Shown: in pieces, positions 46,901 to 57,015 of the stretch | Position numbering within the stretch: position 1 is the first letter of the stretch | Layout: the number at the start of each line of letters is the position of its first letter | From: Telmatactis stephensoni | Lineage: Eukaryota; Cnidaria; Anthozoa; Actiniaria; Isophelliidae | Length of the DNA: 64,000 bases | Assembly: GCA_029948255.1 (NCBI GenBank) | Contig: JALIZF010001877.1 | Span: 372,001-436,000 of the forward strand | Reading direction: 5' to 3' | Translations under genes and position numbers: made by a program | The notes under the pieces: model-generated | The model's input: the letters and a program-made list of their open reading frames with translations, nothing else | What the model was told of the DNA's origin: nothing | The model's database searches: none

Positions 46901-49900
46901 CGAAGGACGTTCTTGTGGATTTGTACGTAGGAGAACGTTGATCAGATCTTGTAGAAGAGGACCATAAACTCTAAAAACAAAGATATAATACACGTTTATA
47001 ATACACGTTTAATTTGTTTTTATAAAACCAGTTAGTTAAGGTTCACACTGCTAACGCAATCTCGTACCCAGAGCCTGCGTTCCTCTTGGTCAGCGACCGA
47101 GAAACGAGAGGCTCTGGCCAACACAAATTTTTAGTCCGCTATTTGCGGACTTGGCTTAACTGCGCATGTCAAGCTCAATCTGTGACAGAAAATTGCTGAT
47201 CGAGAGCTTATTTTTATGCACCGTATTTAGAAATATACTCAGAGGTAAAGAATGATATTTATGTGAGTCATTTGTGTGATATATTTCACGTTTTGAAGCC
47301 TGTCAAGTGAATTTGAATCGATAGTCCAACGGCCCTCTTCGAAGCACGACCTTCAACGACCAACGGGCCACAAATCTCCTATTAAAACTGCACTAAATCT
47401 TATCGCTTGCTTACATCCTCTCGACATGAAGTAGTCTGACAATCTTTTTATATTCTGACAATGGTTCAGGCTACCCTGAACAATTTTACTTATCGAAAAT
47501 CGATCTGGAAGTAATAATTTAGGATAATTCCGGGAAATCTCGATTCTCAAAATATGCGAAGAATGTAAAATTCAAACGCTCCTTCTATTGTTCTGTCAAC
47601 CAATCAGAGTGCTCCAAATAACTGTATTGGCCAGAGCCTCTCGTTTCTCGGTCGCTGACCAAGAGGAACGCAGGCTCTGGGTACGAGATTGACTGCTAAC
47701 GACGCAAGCATAAGTAACATACGCAGACTCAGTAGTGTACTGTTCATTAGCGGTGCTTGTCTTTTCTCACACCTCGGTGATAAATGCAGTACTGAGTCTG
47801 CGTATGTTACTTGCGCTTGTGCGTGCGCCGCTAGTGAAGTGCACCAGTCTTAAAGGAGCACTTGGATCAAAATCAATGAAAATAGAAAATGACTTGACAC
47901 CTCAGGGAAACCTATATGTATACGGAATCAATAATCACCATGAAGAACATTTTCTCCACAACCAGAAGAGATGGATAAATATTGTCAAGGGTTTTTTTAA
48001 ATTGTGAGTAAATGACGTCATTATGACGTCGATTACTCTACTCTATTGTCTTTTAGGTTTTAAACCAAAATTTCTCAGTGATAATGAGCTTAAAATGTAG
48101 ATTTTGTCGGAGATTAGCCAAGTTATTTCACTATATTAATTTACACATAGAAATAATCAGTTTTCAATTTTTACCGATTTTCATCCAAGTGGGCCTTTAA
48201 CAAACTCTTATCAGTCGATTTTATAGCCTCCTGCCCAAATGTTGTGTGTTGTTTCCGGTTCCCTTTCGGAAGTGCTAGTGCCTGCACTGGTTTCAGTTCC
48301 ATAATATCCTCAGAGACTTACAGTTTATTTGGGATTTGACTCGGGAACTGTTTAAATCCAGTTAGATCAGTCTCAAAGCTCGGCCTTGATATTTTTTTAA
48401 TATCTGGATTTGAGTTAAAACTAGTTGGCATACATCTACCACTTTAGACAGTGAAGCCGACCATGCTTACCACAATATGTGCCTTGAAAACTGTATTTAC
48501 GTTACCCGTGGAAAAATATAACGCTGGTGCATAGAAAGAGTTTTGTTTTAGGGACATGTCCTCGCAAAATTATGTGCCTACGTGTGCATGGACCTACATG
48601 TCCCAACGTACGTGATTAGGAACCTTTGACGTCAATAAGAGAATCAGGTTAGTAGCAAGATAACCTCTGTGTTATACCTTGGTATGGGGGTATATTTGCC
48701 ATGAAGTATCTTGACCACTAGTGATGAGAAGCAATCAGCAGTAAAGGGTGGAACAAGAGAACTGATTTCATACATAACGCAACCCAAGGCCCACATATCG
48801 CTCTTTTGGTTATAACTACATATAGCTAAGGACTGGACCGGAAATAATGTAATATTAAGTTGGAATAATTATATTCATTGATAAAGACACTCGGAGTGCA
48901 TTTTTCGTCCATGGAAGAGTAACAATCAAAAGCGAGCCAGTTATTCAAGCAATGCCTAAGGCTGTGAACTAAAATGTTACTGGATTTTGTTAAGGTAATG
49001 GGCTCGCGCGAGTTTTTATCAACGACTTTTTCTATAAATCATCATATAGATTGTTTTTGAGATGGGAACTTGAAATCAATATAGAAAATGGGGGTCACCG
49101 TGCTAGTTTTGGTGCTATGATAGCTCGAAAAGAGTGAAATCTCGCCATTTCGAACGAAAACAACAGATTTCAGAGTTTGACCTCTAGCACCTGCATGTGT
49201 TTGCAAATATGCAAACTAAAGCCTTTCAGACACGCTCAAGTGAACAATGTATCATGAAAAGTAATATGGCTTCACTTATTTGTAGGTAAAGCTAAGTATT
49301 CGCATTTGAAAAATGAAAATCAATTGTACTTACACGCGAATCGGACGTTCATTTTGACGATTTTTCGCAATTTTCTCAAAAACCTATCGACGAAGTTTTT
49401 TACTTTTTTAATATATATTTAGTTTTGATAAAAATACGCCAAAAAAGTAGAAATTTAGGATAGATCGCGGTGCTAGATTTTCAGTTATAAGGCTTTGAAT
49501 ACTGCTACGTGGCGTCCGCCATATTGAAACGTTTTAGAACACAGGAAGCCCGATCAAATTCGATATCAGCGCGCGCTTGCAAAACATGCCCAAACGTTAT
49601 GCGCATACACGAATGCGCGAGCACATTTCCTTAAGTTTTAGCAATGAGAGCTTATTATTTAATTAGCCTTGTTTCAACACGTCAAAGTTAGAATGAGTTA
49701 ACGAGCGGTCGCATTTCAGTGTTTCTATACGATCGCTGCGATTGCTGAACACATTCAGTTTCTGCGATCGTAGCGATCCTGTGGAAACCAAGCTTACGGT
49801 TCAAACTTCGTCTAAAGTGAGTCTGGTTATCACGAGCGACGGAAGCAGAAGCGGAAGCAACATACGCAGACTCAGTGTTGTAGTTCTCTCCTAATTGTGA

Positions 49901-52900
49901 AAAAAAAAGACAATGGACAGTGCATACTGAGTGATCCTTCCGCTTCTGCTTCCGTCGCTCGTGAAAATCGGAATTAAGAAATTGGCCCTTAGTATGTCAG
50001 CCCATTTTACTTGACAGCAACACGGTTATTTTCTACTACTAGTATACTCCTAGAGATGTAGCGATTTGTTTGCCTTCCCACATTCCTTTGCGACTGCGAA
50101 TGGTGAGTACTGGGTATACAAAGGTTGCTAAGGATACGGTTGTTGCTGACATATCTCTGGTGATAAGTAGTAAGGTGTACCAACAGTAGTCTTGGCGTGG
50201 TCTGTAGTACTGTCTAGTATACGTGCAATCCCAAAGTCACCTAGTTTAATGACCTCACTCTTAGTCAAAAATACGTTCTGGGTTTTAAGATCTGAAAAAC
50301 AGAACAAACTTTTACTAATTAAACAAGCATGTCAGACTAGATTCAAAAGTTTTAGTCATAATCCATCGAATACACAAAGCAAAGAGATGAGGGAGAAGGA
50401 AAGGGCACGACGTTAGACTCATTTTTAGGCGTTGTCACGCGGTGCAAATTTTTCTAAAACTCGTCACGGAAAGGTATTACGACACAAGTTGTATGAACAA
50501 TTGCAGCGTGTCACATACCCTGCATCACGCAGCATCATTGCGAGTAAACGATTGCAGCAACATTTTGAACACTTTGCTCTTATCACTCTTTCCTCATTGA
50601 CGTGCTTTTTAAAGTAGCTTAAAATATGAACTCATTACTGGTCTCTGGTAGGGTGAGCAGTGGTGATATTTACTGATTTATCGGCATCGATATTTTGCGC
50701 ATCGCTTTCAGACTCCCACATAATGCTTTCTTACCTCGATGGAGAATGTTGAGTCCATGGATGTGTTTGAGAGCAAGTAGTAGCTGAGTGAACCAATCCA
50801 GGATTTGCTGAAGTGGAGTGAAAACATATGAATGAAATGAATACATGAAAAGTAAAGGAAAAATAAAGCGAAGTAAGAAAAGAACTAAAAAACAACTATG
50901 AAATAGCCAGACAGAAAAACAGAAAGACATATGCAAACAAATGAAATTCACATTAACAAAGTTAACAATGACAAACAAACAGAATGAACGAAACAAGCTA
51001 TCGAAGTAAAACAAGAATCAATGACAATGACGACACAACAACATCAACGTAACAATGTTCAAATACGTCTTACCTCCTGTTGAAACAGTCCCTTCGCTTG
51101 TTTGATTTTTGAGTACAAATCACCTAATTATTGAAAAATAGATCACTCCAGTGAAAGTAGGTACATGCAACTTTGTTAATTGCTCACAACATACTACTCT
51201 CTATACCCCCGGAGGGGGGGACTCCATTGTAAAAGGATCGGGTGGGCTCGTCGTATCTCTTAGAGATAAAAATCAGCGATTTGGTATCTTTTAGGGTGTT
51301 AAAATTGAAGTTTAGAAATTTAGCATTTCCTGGTATCTTGAAGGGTACTAAAATAGCCCATCGCTTATAATATCTTGTTCTCAAATGGAAGAAATTTGCC
51401 CAACGTGTCAACCATCCAATTTTGTGTTCATAATAATTATAATGTTCATTAGCTTTTTATCGCTGGTATCTCTTGGGGGATTAAAAATCGCGTTATATTT
51501 GCGTTACATTATGCAAATTAGAAAACTTTGAACGATGAAGATTTAGCATTTCTCTTTCTTTTTTGTGGATATTTCTTAGTGGATAATGAGATAAATATCT
51601 ATGAAACAAAGTAAGCATATAAAAATGCCTTAAGGACGGAGCCCTCTAATGCGAAAGTAATTATTTTCTCTAAAATCTATATGGGTGTGAAAGAACCCAT
51701 TATAGGCTGTTAGAATCCAAGAAAAAAATTGGGGGTCACCACGCATTTTAATGAGTTATACGTCATCAAATGTTGCGGAAAATGCATTTTTGACGACCCA
51801 AAGAAAAAAAATTAAAAATCCTCTATACTTCCAATAAGTTTCAAACTTTTTTTCCCTAAAACACTCTAAGCATAATTCTCTGGTAGGACAATACCATAAA
51901 ACCGCGAAAACAAAGAAAATTATGTTTTTTTAAAATATTTACTTGGTTTTAGGATGTTCTAGTCTATGATTGCTAAATATAATATGTGATATTTTTTATC
52001 ATTCTTCAATTATAAATTTATAAAAAGCTTATATAATTCTAGATTTTTCTTTGGTTTATAATTTACAAAAGGAAAAAAGAGGGGTATCCAGGCGATTCTA
52101 TAAATTTTTGTCGTTTTGCTGTGAATATGGATATTGCTTTTCCACGGTCAAGATTTTGATTTCAAAAGCACAAAAATCTCTAGAAAACAAAGTTTAAATA
52201 ACAAACAGACGTCAAACCAAAACAAAACTAATATGTATTTGTATCTAAAGTGAATTACAGTATAAAATTATAATTCTTTTCAGTGTAACTTGGACTTTTT
52301 GCTCACTGACAGGTGTTTGTTTACAAAACGAGCAAAGACAATGCGAAGAATTTGAGTTCATTCAAAGACAAACTTACGGTCAAATTCACGCCCGTTAAAC
52401 ATACCTGGCGTTTCAAATGTCCCTCAAAACTTGAAATAAATCATCTTGAACTGGATTTATCAGTGTTTTTCTCCAAGCTTTTGTTGAAAGAGCTCATTTG
52501 GACTAAATTTCCATTCAGCGACTCTGAAACTGCCGGCCGTGAATCCTCCTTCGCTCTTGCCGCAGCACATCGTGGTTTTGAAAATCTTTTTCCCCAAGAA
52601 GTTATTTACCGATAAACGCACGAAATACGATGAAATCCCTAGCCCTCCATACAGAGTATAGACAGATTTTACAAAGCATTGTGGGACATTTCCAAGATGG
52701 CGGCCAATAGGCAAATCTAGTCCTTGTGATCAAAACAGTGGTTTTAAGCGAGTTTTATTCATCAATACTGAATTTAATTCTACTACAGGAACAGTCAAAT
52801 GTTTTTTCTACAAGAAAGTAAGTTTTATTTATCCAAATATCGCAAAACTGCTTTGTTTTTACGATGTTTTTACTACGAAGGGCCATGCGCAGAACGCAGT

Positions 52901-54333
52901 GCGCGCTGACAATAGAGGGCACCGTCCTTAAATGCCTTCAGGTTTCCGTGACTCAAAACATTTGCATAATTTCGGCATGAAAATGTCACGCTATAGTTCG
53001 TTACCACTCCATTAGCCCACGTTAATGGTTAATTTAAGAATGTTACATTAAACCAGTGAAAACGATAATTCGCCATAATGCTTTCTGTGGTTTCATTCTG
53101 AGCTTTTTAACAAAATCTTTCAAGCAATTTTCACGAAAACTGAAAGAGCGCACTGAGCGTACATGCTGATTTGAGATGAGCCCGGAGTGAACTGTAAAAT
53201 ATTGTTTTACCCTCGAATCCATCCAAGAAGCTCAATATTGTTTAAAAAAGCTAACTAAAACTATATTTTAAACTCGTAAAAATCATCTTATTGTGCTTAA
53301 ATTTTGCTACGCTGATCGAGCACTATCTCTGACAAAATATATCGAGAACGAATTTTGCTCGTCGCTTTATCCCCAAATGTACCCTTTATAGAGCGCTCTT
53401 TCGGTTTTCGCGAAAACTACTTGAACGATTTTGTTAAAAAGCTCAGAATGACTTTTTTCACAGAAAGCATTATGGCAAAGCATCGTTTTCTCTAGGTCAA
53501 TGTAACATTCTTAAATTAACCATTTTGAGGACCTAACTGTAAATCACCTTTGTGACGTTAGTATCCTCAATAAAGATTTATTATTATTATTTGAGTTGGC
53601 TAATGCAGCGACAACGAAGTTCAGCGTGACATCTTTCCAAAATCATACAAGTATTTTGAATTACGGTTCTTCGTAACAATTAGCTTACTTCGAAAGTCGA
53701 AACCTGAGGGCGATTACTGCATTTATATATGCTCTCTTCGCTTAACAGATATTTATCTCATTATCCATGGAGACATGTCCACAATAAAAGCAAAACTATG
53801 CTTAAATTGACTAGTTCGGCCTTTAAAATTTTTGAATTTGCATAATGTAACGCAAGAATGACAAGAAATTGCCGTGCTCAAAAACCTCATTCTGATATTC
53901 GAATTTCGTGGCACACCGTCTTAAATTGTTTCATATACCAAAAGGATCATCTGTGCGAAATTTGGTGCTCGTACGCTATTTGTCACGATTTTTCCCTAAC
54001 AGACTAAAATGGACGGACTAAAAATTCCAAAAGAAATCTGATTGCTATCATATAAACGAAAGCTTTAGTCGTCCTACCTCCCTCGGCATATTCCATGATG
54101 ATGTAAAACTTAAAACCTTCCTCAAAGGCGTCTTTGTATCGAATGATGTTCTTGTGTTTGAGTGTTGAAAGAATCTTCACTTCATTCAATGCAAGATGGC
54201 GGTCACTGGCTGACATCGTTCTCGCGCTTAGCTCTTTCACAGCGTACTTTTTCGAACTTATTCTCGACTCGACAAGCCAAACAGCTCCAAAAGTCCCTTG
54301 GCCAATCATTGTTAGCTTGTTATAGCGATTCAT
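43210..54333 (-). CDS. NEK: NIMA-related (NEK) serine/threonine kinase
   Basis: Seven exons joined at GT-AG sites with matching phases: 54333-54078, 51123-51074, 50807-50735, 50291-50138, 48815-48678, 46970-45635, 43996-43210. The spliced product is about 930 residues if a +1 shift in the last exon is allowed. Residues 4-265 are the kinase domain: GQGTFGAV loop (11-18), Lys33 in YAVKEL, HRDLKTQN (125-132), DFG (145-147), activation segment [12 protein letters not shown] (161-172) and [17 protein letters not shown] plus GTPYYLSPE mark the NEK family (NEK1/3/4/5 type). Then comes a long hydrophilic, basic, probably regulatory tail in exon 6, and finally the short C-terminal motif ([12 protein letters not shown]...FIEAYQYL) seen at the end of NEK1/NEK4-type kinases. 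NEKs of this group act at centrosomes, cilia and in DNA-damage signalling; the specific role here is inferred only from family. The introns hold many transposons. Confidence 0.88.
44182..44335. mobile_element. MITE family D copy 1 (NEK intron 6)
   Basis: Left end GTCTGGCTTTCACGAGCAAC followed by GGAAGCAGAAG; right end is the complement with CTTCTGCTTCCGTCGCTG. Inside is an ACATACGCA...GACTC block shared with the copies at 47.0 and 49.8 kb. Length about 154 bp. Confidence 0.7.
45635..46970 (-). CDS. NEK: NEK exon 6: end of kinase domain and long tail
   Basis: 1,336 bases encode 445 residues. The first 40 finish the kinase domain ([20 protein letters not shown]). The rest is hydrophilic, rich in Lys, Arg, Glu and Ser, with basic clusters ([19 protein letters not shown]) suggesting nuclear or centrosomal targeting but no named domain. 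The donor is GAAAAT|GTAAGT; a read-through frame ends at 45,617. Confidence 0.88.
47040..47845. mobile_element. MITE family D copy 2, split by a later insertion
   Basis: The left end, GGTTCACACTGCTAACG, resumes at 47,692 with ACTGCTAACGACGCAAGC. The element then runs through AACATACGCAGACTCAGTA and its complement TACTGAGTCTGCGTATGTT to GTGAAGTGCACC at 47,845. Without the 645-bp insert and duplication it is about 160 bp, like the other copies. Confidence 0.7.
47057..47691. mobile_element. long-TIR transposon nested in the family D MITE
   Basis: Perfect or near-perfect 65-bp inverted repeats (47,057-47,121 and 47,627-47,691) begin CAATCTCGTACCCAGAGCC. Both sides carry the identical 10-bp ACTGCTAACG (47,047-47,056 and 47,692-47,701), a target-site duplication. 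Long TIRs with a 9-11 bp duplication suggest a Mutator-like element. The interior has no transposase frame. Confidence 0.78.
47854..48196. mobile_element. TTAA-flanked element, family E
   Basis: Flanked by TTAA at 47,850-47,853 and 48,197-48,200. Ends AGGAGCACTTGGATCAAAAT and the complement of AGGCCCACTTGGATGAAAAT form 30-bp imperfect inverted repeats. Length 343 bp. It directly abuts the family D MITE. A partial relative of its right end lies at 11,067-11,103. Confidence 0.7.
48994..49630. mobile_element. TTAA-flanked element, related to family B
   Basis: TTAA on both sides (48,990-48,993; 49,631-49,634). The ends GGTAATGGGCTCGCGCGAG and the complement of CGCGAGCACATTTCC are imperfect inverted repeats. 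A GGGGTCACCGTGC box lies 96 bp from the left end, as in family B. Length 637 bp, no coding capacity seen. Confidence 0.65.
49821..49972. mobile_element. MITE family D copy 3 (NEK intron 4)
   Basis: The arms CACGAGCGACGGAAGCAGAA and the complement are perfect over more than 25 bp, followed inside by AACATACGCAGACTCAGT. Length about 150 bp. It is the cleanest of the three copies and so may be the youngest. Confidence 0.75.
50138..50291 (-). CDS. NEK: NEK exon 4: catalytic loop, DFG and activation segment
   Basis: 154 bases after TGTTTTTCAG, starting within Asp127 and running [20 protein letters not shown] to [11 protein letters not shown], ending at CC|GTATCC. It carries Asn132, Asp145 and the GTPYYLSPE segment. 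Confidence 0.92.
50735..50807 (-). CDS. NEK: NEK exon 3: catalytic helix E to HRD
   Basis: 73 bases between CACTTCAG and CGAG|GTAAGA encode [10 protein letters not shown] through ILHR; the last base plus two bases of the next exon make the catalytic Asp127 codon. The open frame seen beyond its ends is intron. Confidence 0.9.
51634..52927. mobile_element. TTAA-flanked element, family B copy 2 (complete)
   Basis: TTAA duplications at 51,630-51,633 and 52,928-52,931 bracket 14-bp inverted ends GGACGGAGCCCTCT and AGAGGGCACCGTCC (one mismatch). The length is 1,294 bp. TTAA targets are used by piggyBac and Kolobok transposons. A 100-codon frame (52,313-52,615) falls mainly in the block missing from copy 1; no transposase motif is recognisable, so it is likely non-autonomous. 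Confidence 0.75.
53024..53525. mobile_element. foldback element with about 140-bp arms
   Basis: The left arm (53,024 to about 53,165) and the right arm (about 53,385-53,525) are reverse complements at most positions. Shared blocks: AATGGTTAATTTAAGAATGT, CCATAATGCTTTCTGTG, GAGCTTTTTAACAAAATC and CGAAAAC.GAAAGAGCGC. The AT-rich middle is about 220 bp. It lies in NEK intron 1. Confidence 0.7.
54078..54333 (-). CDS. NEK: NEK exon 1: start codon and kinase N-lobe
   Basis: Encodes residues 1-85 plus one base, beginning [16 protein letters not shown] and ending IIMEYAEG at the donor G|GTAGGA. It holds the glycine loop, Lys33 and the helix-C region ([16 protein letters not shown]). The ATG lies three residues before the first conserved kinase position, the usual spacing in this family. 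Confidence 0.92.
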
Positions 54334-55722
54334 AGTTAATTATTTCTAGAACTCAGTGATTTCTTTCGATGAACAAATTTCAAGTCGATTGAATGTAATT
54401 ATGAATTTTAAGTTTCCCGCTACTCAATATATTCTTGTACGCAGGACTGCTCTTTAGTAATTCTACAGGTAACCCATAGTTCTAATTTTTGCACATCTAA
54501 TAATTTACAGTGGTTCTCGATAATAAATGGAGGTAGAGGAAATAATCTCCTGGCCAATGTTTCAGTGTAATATGGATATATATTCTACATCATTTCTACA
54601 CAACAGAATTTCTAGAGAACTGTAATGCGAGAAAATTTAAGTTTGAACACGATATAACTTGCAGAAAGCGACCGAGAACAAACTCGTAAGTTGTACTGAC
54701 ACGGTCAACAATTCGTGCAAGTTGCACTTGATACTGTGCAAAGTGCAGAACGTTGTTGCTCGTCAATTTCAAGGACAAAATCGCCTACCATGATCGTTAT
54801 TACAACTTGTCACAGAACATTTAATTTTTTGCACTGGTGGTGGTTTATAAGCAAGAATGCTCCCCAAACTGCATAAATCATGTTCCCCTTATTATAGCCA
54901 CAGCTTTAAGGTGCAGTAATACGGGCAACAAAATCGTGCGCAACATTTCGCGCAACATTGTTGCATTGCAAGTTGCAGAGATGTCGCTCGTATTACCAGC
55001 CTGCGCCCAAAACATTTTATTTGTTGCAAAATGTAGAAAGTGCTTCTACTTCGTGCAACAAAGAAAATTTGTCGCGCGTGGGGTGGTGATACAATGTTAC
55101 ACGAGTTTGTTGCTCGTCAACCATAACGTTGCACGTTTTCTGCAACTTATCTCGCAATGCGTTGCCTCATCTCGCAATGCGTTACAAAACAAGTTGTACG
55201 AACTTAACCAACACAGTGTGTAACATATATAACATGATTTGTTATATACCAACTGTCAAAGTCAATTTTTTCGTGCTCTGATTGGGCGAGAGCGCATCAC
55301 GTGAACGTCAACAAATTTTGCTGTTTCCCCAGCAACAACTCTCAGCGGGCAACAGTGAGTTTTATTGACCGGTAATAACAAAACCGGAAGTTGATTAAGC
55401 TTTGAAGGCACGTTTTTGGCAGCGCGCGTTTACAAATTCATTCATTCGGACATGCATGTGGCAAAAATCGTGTTTATTGTCAAACTTTTAAGACCAATAT
55501 ACATTTATTCCGAGAAAAAGATGATAACCAACCAGGAATATTATCAAAAGAGCTGCAACAATTCTCCGAAAAACAATGTGTGAAAACAGTCAGTTTGTGT
55601 GAATTTTGATTAAAAACTTTAACTGTAGGTAGCGACGTTTTGATTTTCTAAATTGGCTGGGAATCATTTCTCTGTCGCTATATAACAAAAATACTTAATG
55701 TCCGATCCCTCGGGAAGCAGTT

Positions 55723-55803
55723 AGTTTTGTTTTCCCTCTGAGTCTTGATGTTTCCTCGGCTTCGCTTCGGGAAACATCAAGCCTCTCGGGAGAACAAAAA
55801 CTG
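55723..55803. repeat. hairpin-forming repeat
   Basis: The perfect inner stem CTTGATGTTTCC/GGAAACATCAAG surrounds a 14-base loop (55,744-55,781). Weaker pairing (TTTTGTTTTCCC/GGGAGAACAAAA) extends to about 33-bp arms. Probably part of a mobile element. Confidence 0.6.
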
Positions 55804-56684
55804 TTTCCCTCGGTCCCAGTCAATAAGTGTTAAATAATGCATCGTGCAAAATTCCCTGTTATTACTGTCAAAAATAGAACTCGTTTTTACTTTTCGTAAC
55901 AATTGCAGCGTTGCACCCTGAAACAAACCTGTAATGGCTTGTTAAAAACATGTTTAGCATAAAGATACTCATACTAGGAAACAAGAATTACGAAAAGACA
56001 AATGAGTGAATGTGAGTAAGGAAAATAGTAGGAAAAATGAGGGAAAAGATTAGACGAAGAAAAAAGGTACGGGAAGCTCCGCTTACAGACAACCTCGTAG
56101 ACGGACAGCCGCCCCAGTTAAGGACACCTTTCCAAAACCCGTTTGAGATCACTCCCATTTACACGCTCCCGTGAGCGGACAGTACTTACGGACACCTTTT
56201 GAGTATCTCGAGGGTGTCCACTTACGAAAGTTTTGATTGTATTAAAAATAAAGAGAAAAGCCAAGGAAGTGAAAACGGTATACGAGACTTCAATCAAACT
56301 TCCTTTATTGACTGCCCTGTCATCCTGTACAATCCAATATTGAATTTATTCAAGCTACATGTGGCTTTAAAAAATATATTACTTTCAGGTATACTGCTAT
56401 ATTCACACATGGATACATATATATTATATATTACTCTCTTGAATTATTTTGCGTCCATAATACGAATCGACATAAAGTAAAGATAATATCAACAACTGAT
56501 TATATCTCTAATCGATTAATCATTAATCGATATTATTAAAGTTGAATTAATGTGATTCAATTGAAGTTATTCGGGAGCATGCGCAATAAAAAGTTGATTG
56601 TTTTTCAGTTTGAAAAATCCTTAGTAAATGAGATAAAAAAGTATTATTTAAGTGCAACTGAAAGTCAAATATGTGGGAGATAAG

Positions 56685-56690
56685 TTTATT
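56685..56690 (-). terminator. PDE polyadenylation signal candidate
   Basis: AATAAA on the gene strand about 90 bp downstream of the PDE stop codon, a common distance for a short 3' UTR. Confidence 0.4.
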
Positions 56691-56779
56691 TTCCCTGTTC
56701 CAATAAATTATCCAATTAATTGACATGCGGGATTTTTTTATAAAAATATATTATAGACAGATCAAACACAAATATCTTA

Positions 56780-57015
56780 TCACACGATATTACATAACTT
56801 AGATTTCTTTTCCTTTTTTCCCGATTTAGTTGACTGGGTCGAGGGTTTCTTTTCGATCTGTCTAGGCCCACTGCCACTCGACGTGTCTTCGGTTTTTTTG
56901 ACTGATGTTTTTCGTACATTGTTGTTATTGCTTGTGTCTGCCTTTATCTCAGTCTTTTTCTTTTCTTTGGGACTGGGCTTGTTACCGCTACTCGCACCAA
57001 CAGGCTCCTCTTCGA
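56780..57015 (-). CDS. PDE6-like: PDE last exon: Lys/Ser-rich tail ending CNIV
   Basis: Starts after TTTACTTTTTTAG and encodes about 77 hydrophilic residues (acidic start VEEEPVG, then many Lys, Ser and Thr), ending [12 protein letters not shown] and stop TGA. The final four residues fit C-a-a-X with basic residues just upstream, the usual arrangement of prenylated, membrane-attached proteins. Confidence 0.82.

Larger units (their letters stand above)
54334..56779. other. intergenic region upstream of NEK
   Basis: Between the NEK start codon and the PDE stop codon, both on the minus strand, so it should hold the NEK promoter. 54,640-55,215 is rich in GTTGC/GCAAC words typical of a repeat also seen at 50.45 kb. 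55,723-55,803 is a hairpin. 56,080-56,230 carries degenerate repeats of a CTTACGGACACC word. No gene is supported. Confidence 0.55.

Noticed and set aside
50670..51014. Hydrophobic 114-codon frame as a membrane protein
   Set aside because: Only 50,735-50,807 is exon (NEK kinase); the rest is AT-rich intron read in frame.
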